From a virus, in IMG/VR virus record IMGVR_UViG_3300044645_002371, positions 1 to 34,344 of that record: 34,344 bases of DNA, one strand, 5' to 3'. The notes beneath the pieces were generated by a model. The model worked only from the letters and a program-made list of their open reading frames with translations, had not been told where the DNA came from and did not search any database. Position numbers and translations under genes: made by a program. How positions within the stretch are numbered: position 1 is the first letter of the stretch; each line of letters begins with the position of its first letter. This document shows, in pieces, positions 7,801 to 14,217 of the stretch.

Positions 7801-8642
7801 ACCACGATCTGCCTAAGCAACGCTGCTTTCTCAGGGTTGAGCCTAGAAAGCGTTCGCTTCGTATCACCCCTGAACGCTTCCTTCAGCCCGTCGAACGTAG
7901 CCTGGTCGACCTCAATCGTCCGCAACTTCTTGTTGGCCGGGTTGGTGGGGTCCGCGCGAATCCGCACAAAGTGACGCGCGGGCGCAGTCGACCTCGCGGC
8001 AATGACCTTCTCTGACCTTTCGCGGTCAAAGGCAAGACGCTTGATGTCGAGCACGTCAAGGATGTCACGCAGATCCCGCGCCACTGCCTGGTTAGGGGCA
8101 AGGTCAGGATCCAACGAGTTCAGTCGCACGTTGTGCTTGCGCCCAACCCGCTCCAACAACCCCCGCAACTCCGGCTCAATTATTGCGACCAACTTGCGGG
8201 AAGTATCGTCGGTCTTGCGGGCAAGGACCTGGGCAAGCGGCGCAATCTTGCGGCCAATCGAATCCGTCGCACCACTTGTCAGCCCGAGCTGACGGAGGAT
8301 CGGGAAGTTCTCCACCCCCATCTTCCCTGCCCAATGGCCACCCGTACCGCCCGCAAAGAACCGACGGCCAACCGCCAGGTTCCTCGCGGCGACCCCACCA
8401 GTCCCCATGGTCAGCATGCCCAGCCACACGAACGGGTTGGTGAACACATCAATCACCGTGTCGGACACGGCATTGCCGCCGTACGAGTCCTTCATCCGCT
8501 GGACAAACGTCTCCCGCTCGCGGGGACTCAACGAGGCCGGATCAAACAGAACGCGACTCACCGAGTCGGTGGTCGCGATTCCGTTCGCCAGCTGGCTGAT
8601 AATGACCGCTGGCTTGTCGTAGCTTCGGATCGGGTCAAACAC
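4827..8642 (-). CDS. Giant 1271-aa virion-like protein
   Basis: The start is GTG at 8642 with AAGGAAG upstream. The protein is long, helical, and rich in Arg, Ala and Leu, with weakly hydrophobic helices near the N-terminus (VFTNPFVWLGMLTMGTGG), in the middle (MGLNLGTVLVNMLQPL) and at about residue 990 (DTARLMAVSAVTYEIG). That size and the end-of-virion-operon position suit an internal virion or ejection protein of podovirus-like phages, which enter the host with DNA. No transglycosylase or protease motif was found by eye. The C-terminal 100 residues are charged and coiled-coil-like. The role is inferred from size and context. Confidence 0.6.
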   Translation of the reverse strand: MFDPIRSYDKPAVIISQLANGIATTDSVSRVLFDPASLSPRERETFVQRMKDSYGGNAVSDTVIDVFTNPFVWLGMLTMGTGGVAARNLAVGRRFFAGGTGGHWAGKMGVENFPILRQLGLTSGATDSIGRKIAPLAQVLARKTDDTSRKLVAIIEPELRGLLERVGRKHNVRLNSLDPDLAPNQAVARDLRDILDVLDIKRLAFDRERSEKVIAARSTAPARHFVRIRADPTNPANKKLRTIEVDQATFDGLKEAFRGDTKRTLSRLNPEKAALLRQIVVGTRREDIFGLGPTEVPETAYDMMERVGVDALRVKLGANPKRVDPTRDPEAVFLDPASNLAGGVKPTFTRITRPRYVADDEAIESVVREFDLGRFMEAEKKLYLAGKVLVAGNEAEFARTGNFVIDRDKVLRLAQGQLMEMRSSNQLTESGVLTADGQETLRALLTDEVAGPLIRASKRSKGGVKLGSTAKEIEDVVVEAMEEGFMDPNYRPRNTVEARDATGARIAYNPYTGKVATEEVQGVGARPTSRTFARTRTTEVPWDPDDLRRIADRFGGTDQIEELIAEQRERVQGQIANQNFYRTMRLRPDIAADKYVSSTARDYAYYAMDAAADPMVRVTLKDFVPAASNVRYPGPTGQRERGGVVATTRSLEGIPEDQRPAGGYNLAMLIDTELRSAATERPGDKYSSNLWRKHILPAITGVRPLDDGTHIAVAGQIRQGVERLANSRFMKAIEAKGGHSGRFVTDMRRWATDSTGMEFMPMGAITRSLYVSHMGLNLGTVLVNMLQPLQSVHQLGFNNTVKAYAQSIEMIGNYMQERAKLGLRPTADARNAAMQRAFKRSFGGQDVDLTQIADISSTFDMLERSGYGARIEVGNPKFRFLEMMMKPFQLSETLNRTVTANAVLNAYQRAGRVGGDDFYRAQLDATQAVQQFQFGTNPINRPSLFYAPLLREPAFRQFAQYGIRSLANLFTVPAMMGGTRSFAGREVSGKLGTTLVDTARLMAVSAVTYEIGKSALGVDVSRGLAFGMTDLVGGQQALSGDEPKVYVPPVVDIGFDAVKLLATQDVEILKDIAPRVLPGGIALSRALGSTGPSETLQALGLQKTYADWSQAQGGMVPVFKSDGRFVGQYPTSDVVLKSFGADLGRFGNPQEVSQFLLKNRDAIREGRRQYIASVLGNNLQAAGKVKREFERRFGMPLTVTQEQLKQAIKVREESVVARTLESIDKTARDVYRQSVEEYAPGQLMEAQVPGERGDIYRWSQQPRGGQRENQS

Positions 8643-8661
8643 CCGTCAACTTCCTTGCAGG

Positions 8662-9093
8662 TCAACGCCCGCGGTAGGAGAGAGTGACACTGTTAAAGAC
8701 GCTGTTCGTGGTCGCGTGATTAGAGGCGAGGAATCCAATGGCCTTACCAGCCGGAACAACAAAGGGATCCGTCGTCGTGCCATTGTCGTTGATGACGTGA
8801 TTCTGCGTGCCGATGGCAGCAACGTCCGTGAACGCAGCACCGACAGCCGTCACACCACCCGCAGCCGAGGTGCCGGGATCGGCATAACCGCAAGTAAAGG
8901 TCATGCCAGAAGTCGGAGAGCTGCTACCCGCACGATTCATCGAGAACGCAAGGATCTCGACCGGAAACGGGAAGCAAGCGATGGTTGTAAACACGTTGGT
9001 CGTTGGAGCGGTACCAGCAGCGGCGGAGCCAAAACTTTCGGTCAGGACGCTGTAAGGAGAGGTCAGGTACTTAGCGGTGTTCAAAGCTGCCAT
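8662..9093 (-). CDS. Small beta-rich virion protein (143 aa)
   Basis: A Gly/Ala/Thr/Ser-rich, low-lysine sequence alternating short strands and turns, with PFPVEILAFSMNRAG near residue 45 and a C-terminal strand ending in SVTLSYRGR. This composition is typical of capsid decoration or head-fibre subunits. AGGACA lies before the ATG. Its neighbour (9127-9552) has the same size, composition and strand-basic-tail ending, so the two may be diverged relatives. A structural role is inference. Confidence 0.55.
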   Translation of the reverse strand: MAALNTAKYLTSPYSVLTESFGSAAAGTAPTTNVFTTIACFPFPVEILAFSMNRAGSSSPTSGMTFTCGYADPGTSAAGGVTAVGAAFTDVAAIGTQNHVINDNGTTTDPFVVPAGKAIGFLASNHATTNSVFNSVTLSYRGR

Positions 9094-9126
9094 GGTTGTG
9101 TCCTATGTGAGAGTGCGAGTAGAGAT

Positions 9127-9552
9127 TTACTTGGGTCGAGAACGGAAACGGATGTTGAACGTGCCGCGGAACGTGGCAAGAGTGCCATCTCCAGCAGTTG
9201 CATCAATGCAAATCCACGAACCGGCATCAACAAAGTTTGTAGTGTTAACAACCGTGCCAGAAGTCACGGCAGCAGCAGCAGAAATATTGACCGTGCTGAT
9301 TGTGCCCGCAGCAGCAGCGGTTCCGATGTTGGCCGAAGTCGGAATGGTTCCCGAAGCGACTTTGACCAGAGCAACAGTAGTAGTCGTTCCGCCTGCGCCA
9401 ATCTGGCTGCACACGTAGAACGCATCAACAATCATGTTGCGGTCGCAGTAGATCCACGGAAAGTCCGCAAGCGAAGCATCGTGAACAACGTGCGAAATAA
9501 TCAGAAAGTCGTCGGGGTAGTACTGAACGGGAAGGACGGATTCGCCAGGCAT
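9127..9552 (-). CDS. Small beta-rich virion protein (141 aa)
   Basis: The 141-residue protein begins after a strong AAGGAG. The N-terminal third is hydrophobic and aromatic (PVQYYPDDFLIISHVVHDA), followed by a Gly/Ala/Thr-rich beta region and a C-terminal strand ending FNIRFRSRPK. It shares layout with the downstream 143-residue protein, including a hydrophobic strand followed by a long small-residue stretch and a basic tail. The likely role is a head or tail surface subunit; identity is not known. Confidence 0.55.
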   Translation of the reverse strand: MPGESVLPVQYYPDDFLIISHVVHDASLADFPWIYCDRNMIVDAFYVCSQIGAGGTTTTVALVKVASGTIPTSANIGTAAAAGTISTVNISAAAAVTSGTVVNTTNFVDAGSWICIDATAGDGTLATFRGTFNIRFRSRPK

Positions 9553-9575
9553 GGTTTGCTCCTTGGTCTATAAGT

Positions 9576-10130
9576 TTACTGTCTAAACTGGCCTTCCGCC
9601 ATGGAACGGCCAAGTTCCTGAAGAAGATCAACACGCGGTTCCCCGCCAAGCACCACAGCCCCCTGCGGCAGCTTCCTGCCCGCGGATACAGCCGTATAAA
9701 TGGCAGGCTCAAACAACGCAACGTTCCGAAGGTTCTGGTCAATCGAACGTTCAAGGCTCTGCCGCTTGACCTGTTCAACCTGCTGGGCAAGCGCATCGCG
9801 CCGCTGACTATCGTAGAAGTCCATCAGCGCCGCTTCGGTTCGGTCCTTCTGGATCCGCTGGCGCACGAGGCTTGCACCAGTCGCAATAGCGCCGATTCCG
9901 GCGAGCGCACCCAGCCCACCCCTCAGGACCCGTTGCCGCTTCATCGCTGACAACTTGCGAGCGCGGGTCGCGTCCATCCGCGCCTTGCGTTCAGCAGCCG
10001 CCGCCGGATCTGGCATAGGACCCATAGGTGCAGCAGGAGCAGTCGGCTTAGGCTTAGGCTTAGGCTTAGGCTTAGGCTTGCCCTTCGTACCACGGGCACC
10101 GGCTGGAACTGGTACGCCTCGTCGAGCCAT
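9576..10130 (-). CDS. Lys-Pro repeat protein with one membrane-like segment
   Basis: The N-terminus carries a run of six Lys-Pro pairs encoded by a hexanucleotide repeat (10045-10080), followed by a Pro/Ala stretch and a basic helix. A Gly/Ala-rich segment GGLGALAGIGAIATGASLV at about residues 71-89 could cross or associate with a membrane. The rest is helical and charged. The ATG overlaps the upstream stop as TGATG. Placement among virion-like genes suggests a minor virion or ejection component; a holin-like role is possible but unsupported. Confidence 0.55.
   Translation of the reverse strand: MARRGVPVPAGARGTKGKPKPKPKPKPKPTAPAAPMGPMPDPAAAAERKARMDATRARKLSAMKRQRVLRGGLGALAGIGAIATGASLVRQRIQKDRTEAALMDFYDSQRRDALAQQVEQVKRQSLERSIDQNLRNVALFEPAIYTAVSAGRKLPQGAVVLGGEPRVDLLQELGRSMAEGQFRQ
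10045..10080. repeat. Hexanucleotide tandem repeat (GGCTTA)5 + GGCTTG
   Basis: Five perfect GGCTTA units and one GGCTTG unit form a 36-base microsatellite. On the coding strand the unit encodes Lys-Pro, so changes in copy number stay in frame and alter the length of the Lys-Pro rod. Confidence 0.9.
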
Positions 10131-10594
10131 CAGGTGGATTCCGCAATCTGGATAAGTTCAAGGGGAGTAAGCGCGCGCTGAGACTGCATCTGCGCAATCC
10201 TCGCGGTATTCCCCGCAAGCAAAGCCTCAAGCTCTGGATTCACGCGACGTTGCATAAGCCGATCAATCTGGTTTTGAGTGGCGCCGTACTTTCGGGTGAG
10301 CTCTTCAATCGCAGTCAACTCAGGCACCCCCATGCGCGGGCCACCCCCCACCAACCCCTCAAGTTCGCCCATTCCCCCACCGGCACGAGCCGCACGCTGC
10401 TGCTCAAACTCGTCCTGGATTTCCAGCTGCCGACGCAGCATCCGCTCCTGCTCCTCCTCGCTCGGCTGCCCAGCGCCAAAGACAATCGGAATCGTAGAAG
10501 CAGCACCGACGGCACTAGTCAAATTGAAAAGCCCGGCCAACTGGCTTCCCATGCCAATCTTGGCAAGCGCAGGGCCAATAAGAGGAAGAACCAT
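10130..10594 (-). CDS. Unknown 154-aa virion-region protein
   Basis: An N-terminal hydrophobic stretch (LPLIGPALAKIGMGSQLAGLFNL and VGAASTIPIVFGAG) is followed by an acidic-basic coiled-coil segment (EEEQERMLRRQLEIQDEFEQQ) and a helical C-terminus with MQSQRALTPLELIQIAE. The start overlaps the previous stop as TAATG. The pattern of a membrane-interacting N-terminus plus coiled coil is common in podovirus internal virion proteins; no family is recognised. Confidence 0.55.
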   Translation of the reverse strand: MVLPLIGPALAKIGMGSQLAGLFNLTSAVGAASTIPIVFGAGQPSEEEQERMLRRQLEIQDEFEQQRAARAGGGMGELEGLVGGGPRMGVPELTAIEELTRKYGATQNQIDRLMQRRVNPELEALLAGNTARIAQMQSQRALTPLELIQIAEST

Positions 10595-10923
10595 TACGCA
10601 GCCTCCGTAAACACGATTGCGTCTTCCGACTCGGGGGAACCCACACGACCGACCTTACCCACCCAGCTGGTGGGGGACTCGCGCTCGACGTACACAAGCA
10701 CGCCGGGCTCCTTCCACACCGGATCGTACCGAACTTCCCATAGCCAACGACGCAACTGCTTTGGAGTTACCTTGGCAAACGAACGACCAAGGCTTGGCAA
10801 TTCCACAAACGCGCGATCCCCCACCAACCCAAAGCCGTTCTCCGCCTCGGGAGTGACAAGGGCAACGCCAAACTTGTGCGCCATGTACGAGAGAAGGTGA
10901 CTTGCTGCCTTCCAGTCGGTCAC
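10594..10923 (-). CDS. Unknown 109-aa protein
   Basis: GTG at 10923 overlaps the preceding stop as GTGA. The sequence is compact and mixed alpha/beta (FGVALVTPEAENGFGLVGDRAF; LRRWLWEVRYDPVW; GVLVYVE) with no repeats or membrane segment. It lies between putative internal virion proteins; a structural or chaperone role is possible. A plus-strand Chi-like motif (10666-10675) lies inside it and encodes SPTSW on the coding strand. Confidence 0.5.
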   Translation of the reverse strand: MTDWKAASHLLSYMAHKFGVALVTPEAENGFGLVGDRAFVELPSLGRSFAKVTPKQLRRWLWEVRYDPVWKEPGVLVYVERESPTSWVGKVGRVGSPESEDAIVFTEAA

Positions 10924-12602
10924 GACTGTCCACCAATAAGATCCATGTACCCTTCGAGACCCTTACGCCGAAGCTCTTCTCGCGCCTTCTGCCGAGCTGC
11001 CGCCTGCGCACGAACATTACCTGTCTGCAGCTGAAGCGGCAAAAGTCCCTGTTCAGCCTGAAGACCTTCAACCCGTCGGTTTGCAAGATCACGCTCCACC
11101 TGTGCGCCAGTAAGGGCCTGATCCGAGTACAGGTCACCAGCCCTCATCTGGCCAAGACCCATCATCGACGCACCTGCCTGCGGACCAAACACAGGCCGAC
11201 CAATAGCCGCCTCAAGCTGACCGTAGGTGTCACTCAAACCAGCAGCACGCGCAGCTCCTCCAAAGCCAAGCATCCCCCTGAGGCCACCGCTCGTACGTGC
11301 GTTGTTCAAAGTGGTTAGGAAACCAGTCATCACTTCAGGCGTCGTAACACTCATACGGCTTGAAGCCCCCGCAAGCATGCCGCTACGTTGATCTTCTGCA
11401 ATAATCAGAGCACCAAGAGCCTTCGTCTGCAGGCTTTCTTGGCCGCCACCTGAAACCCCAAGCTGGCTAATACGATTTACGGCAGCGCGCTTCGACTCGC
11501 TCGCCTTGTTGGCAATGGTCGAAAACATCGTCTTCAACATAAACGGATCAACGCCTGCCACACTGAGTTCCTGCAGCGCAGACGGGTCCTGCTCGGTAGA
11601 TGACAGTACGCGAATAACCGCATTGCGCGCAAGGTTAATGTCAGTCACCTTCGTATTCGGCATCTTCGCAAGCGACATCACAATAGAGTTTGCCGTCTCA
11701 TCCACTACCTTTCGGCGAATGGTTTCCGGCGAGTCGACCCCACCAACCAGCGAAGCAGACGTCTCCTGATACGGCGACAAACCTCCCACAGGAATACCGG
11801 TGGGCTGAAGCTGCACATACTGAAGACCCGCGATCTCGGCGTCAGACACCTGCACGTCAGCGCCAAACAGAAAATCCATGACTCCCTGTGCAGTGCCTTG
11901 TGCAAACGCAGACGTAGAACGACCGGCTGAAAATGCCTTGGCTAGATCAGCAGACTTCTTCTTGCTCTCCGTGACAATGTCGTCGTACACGGTCAAACCA
12001 ACTTCACCGGCCGTCCTGGCCGCATTCATCTGAGTCTGCTTAAACTCCTCAACCTTTTGGCTGAGGTTTGCAAGAATCGAGCCAACCTGCTCTTCAGTCT
12101 TGCCTCGCGCTGCGGTCATAAAGCTGACGCGAAATGCAGCATCCCCCAGCGCGTTGTTTGCCTCGTTGAGCTTGGCGGTGGCTTCCGCAATCCGCTGTTC
12201 GTTCTGCTCAGCCTGGGCCACCATCACTTCTTCTTCAGCCTGCTGAACAATTGCCTGCGCCTGTGCAGCCTTCTTGGCCTGACCCTCAAGGTATGCACGC
12301 TCAACGGAGGCCTGCTGGGCAAGGAAGTTCTGCTGCGACTGCTGTTCAGCCATGCGGCCCTGCTGCCGCATCTGCTCCATCTGCATTTCCTGCGTCTGAC
12401 CCTGCTGGCTCAGGAGCGCACCCAACGCCAGCTCGCGCTGACGCTGTGCCAGCTCCTGCTGCGCAAGCTGCTGTCGCTGCTGCTGTGCCATCGCGTCCTG
12501 ACCACGGGCCTGGTCGATGTCCTGGCCCTGAAGGATCCCCGCAAGGGCCTGGTCAAAGCCGCTTCCACCGCCGCCATACGGACTCGTCAACTGGCTTGCC
12601 AT
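10920..12602 (-). CDS. Gln-rich coiled-coil virion protein (560 aa)
   Basis: Residues about 30-150 form a Gln/Ala/Glu-rich segment (QQQRQQLAQQELAQRQREL and similar) with strong coiled-coil character; the rest is helical and Ala/Gly-rich. This resembles internal virion or ejection proteins of podoviruses, which are long, helical and degenerate in sequence. TAATG couples it to the upstream 397-residue protein, which has the same character. No enzymatic motif is seen. Confidence 0.6.
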   Translation of the reverse strand: MASQLTSPYGGGGSGFDQALAGILQGQDIDQARGQDAMAQQQRQQLAQQELAQRQRELALGALLSQQGQTQEMQMEQMRQQGRMAEQQSQQNFLAQQASVERAYLEGQAKKAAQAQAIVQQAEEEVMVAQAEQNEQRIAEATAKLNEANNALGDAAFRVSFMTAARGKTEEQVGSILANLSQKVEEFKQTQMNAARTAGEVGLTVYDDIVTESKKKSADLAKAFSAGRSTSAFAQGTAQGVMDFLFGADVQVSDAEIAGLQYVQLQPTGIPVGGLSPYQETSASLVGGVDSPETIRRKVVDETANSIVMSLAKMPNTKVTDINLARNAVIRVLSSTEQDPSALQELSVAGVDPFMLKTMFSTIANKASESKRAAVNRISQLGVSGGGQESLQTKALGALIIAEDQRSGMLAGASSRMSVTTPEVMTGFLTTLNNARTSGGLRGMLGFGGAARAAGLSDTYGQLEAAIGRPVFGPQAGASMMGLGQMRAGDLYSDQALTGAQVERDLANRRVEGLQAEQGLLPLQLQTGNVRAQAAARQKAREELRRKGLEGYMDLIGGQS

Positions 12603-13795
12603 TATGCGATCCCCAGCAGGTTTGCAAGGTACGGACTAATCATGTCACCAGGCCTTGCATCTGATGCCTGCGTCATACGCGCCAGCATCTCCGCAAAGCT
12701 CACAGGCCCGAGCGGCGCCTGCTGAATAATCGAAGCCATCGCCATGTTGCCCTGCAACTGGTTCTGGAAAGCCGTTGCCATCGCACTCTGCATAATGCTG
12801 GTGCTGAACTGGTTCATGCTCGAGTAGAGATTTCCAATGTTGCTTTCCATCTCCACGCCCATGCCGGTACGCGCCATTGCAAGCGAACCCATCGCCGCAC
12901 CGGTTTGCGCCTGAAGTCCACCAATGGTCGAACCAGCCGCACCCTGCAACTGAGCCAGCGCGTTCTTTGCGCCGAGCAGGCTTTCTGCTGCAGCCTGATC
13001 CGACTGAGCCGCAAGTCCCGCAGTCTGCTGCTGCATGTTCATGCGCAGCTCATCCTGCATCATCGAGCGCTGTTCATCCGTCAGGTTTGCATTGCTCGTA
13101 ATGGCGTTCATCTGGTTCTGGAACTGGTTCTGCAGTCCCAGCACGTTCGCCGCAACCGTGTCCTTCCGGAAGAAGTCGTGGTCAGCAATGGCCCCTTCCA
13201 TCGTCTTGATGGCCTTGCCGAAGTAGCTGCCCGCAGTCTGCGACGCCTTCCCCAGCATGCCCATCGCCTTGTTGTAATCTTTCTGCCCGGCTTCAAACAT
13301 GCCGCGCATTGCGCCCGCAGACTGATCAATGTCTTGGCGGTACTGGTTGATACCGGACCCCACCGCGCCCAACATTGACTGGTTCTGGCCAAGCGCGCGC
13401 TGCAAGTTCCCGAACAGACCACCATACAAACCAAGCTCTTGCTGCCGGGCCTGCTCAGCTGCACCGAAGTCCTGCATGAGCCCGTACTGCATCATCTGCC
13501 CGTACGTCGGTCCGCCAGCCCCACCAGCCCCCACCTGCTGGATCCGCTGCGGCGTCATGCCGGGGAAGCTGGCGTAAGGACTAAAGCCACCCTGCCCGAA
13601 CGAGGCAGACGGCGCATACGCAGGAGCGCCCGTAGCCGCATTGAAGTAACCCGTTATATTCGGGTTGTACCCCAGCTGCGAGCCGCCATACATCGCGCCT
13701 CCACCGCCCTGTTGAAACGACTGAGCGAACCCCGCAAACGGATTGGGACCACTTCCAAACAAGCCCGCAAGATTTCCAAAGTTAAACGAGCTCAT
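12602..13795 (-). CDS. Gly/Gln/Met-rich internal virion-like protein (397 aa)
   Basis: The first 100 residues are Gly/Phe/Tyr/Pro-rich and probably disordered (GGGGAMYGGSQLGYN). The remainder is a Gln/Ala/Met-rich helical rod with repeated NQxQ and AAxG patterns (LQNQFQNQMNAI; AGLAAQSDQAAAESL). The ATG overlaps the upstream stop as ATGA. Composition and neighbours point to an internal virion or ejection protein; the identity is inference. Confidence 0.55.
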   Translation of the reverse strand: MSSFNFGNLAGLFGSGPNPFAGFAQSFQQGGGGAMYGGSQLGYNPNITGYFNAATGAPAYAPSASFGQGGFSPYASFPGMTPQRIQQVGAGGAGGPTYGQMMQYGLMQDFGAAEQARQQELGLYGGLFGNLQRALGQNQSMLGAVGSGINQYRQDIDQSAGAMRGMFEAGQKDYNKAMGMLGKASQTAGSYFGKAIKTMEGAIADHDFFRKDTVAANVLGLQNQFQNQMNAITSNANLTDEQRSMMQDELRMNMQQQTAGLAAQSDQAAAESLLGAKNALAQLQGAAGSTIGGLQAQTGAAMGSLAMARTGMGVEMESNIGNLYSSMNQFSTSIMQSAMATAFQNQLQGNMAMASIIQQAPLGPVSFAEMLARMTQASDARPGDMISPYLANLLGIA

Positions 13796-14217
13796 GCCAT
13801 CCCCCTCCGCGAATTGATCGCTCCGCTAATCAGAAAAGGGTTGAAGCCTCCGCCACCAAACCCACCAGCCTGATATCGCTGACGAGCCTGGTCCTGTTCG
13901 GGACTTCCGTACTGCCCGCTTCCGCCCTGTGCGCTCCCGTACCCGCGGCCACCGCTGGCGTACGGCACGTTGCCGCCCATCCCCTTCGGGCCGCCGAACA
14001 ACGCCATCAGCAGCTGCTCAAAGTTGGGCTGGGCCTGCGGTACTGGCTGGGTGGGGGCCTGCGGCGGCGCGGCTTGCGGCGCAGCCTGATAGCCCACCGA
14101 GTTGAAGCCCCTGTTGCTGCTGGCAAACGCGCCCGGAGCCTGGCCGTACGTCGTTGATGGCGAGAATGAACCGCCATACTGCGTTTGAAAGCCAGGGAAT
14201 GAACCGAAGAAGTTCAT
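13792..14217 (-). CDS. Low-complexity Gly/Gln/Pro protein (141 aa)
   Basis: The start is the ATG at 14217, which overlaps the upstream stop as TGATG and has GGAGG upstream; a TTG one codon earlier is less likely. The protein is rich in Gly, Gln, Pro, Ser and Tyr (QAAPQAAPPQAPTQPVPQA; GGRGYGSAQGGSGQYGS) with a small hydrophobic centre (FEQLLMALFGGPKGMGG). It is probably disordered and shares composition with the N-terminus of the next protein, which suggests a virion assembly partner. No family is recognised. Confidence 0.55.
   Translation of the reverse strand: MNFFGSFPGFQTQYGGSFSPSTTYGQAPGAFASSNRGFNSVGYQAAPQAAPPQAPTQPVPQAQPNFEQLLMALFGGPKGMGGNVPYASGGRGYGSAQGGSGQYGSPEQDQARQRYQAGGFGGGGFNPFLISGAINSRRGMA

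Noticed and set aside
9576-10130. Holin or lysis gene call for the protein with a Gly/Ala-rich segment
   Set aside because: One weak membrane-like segment and a Lys-Pro rod do not match known holin layouts, and no endolysin is next to it.
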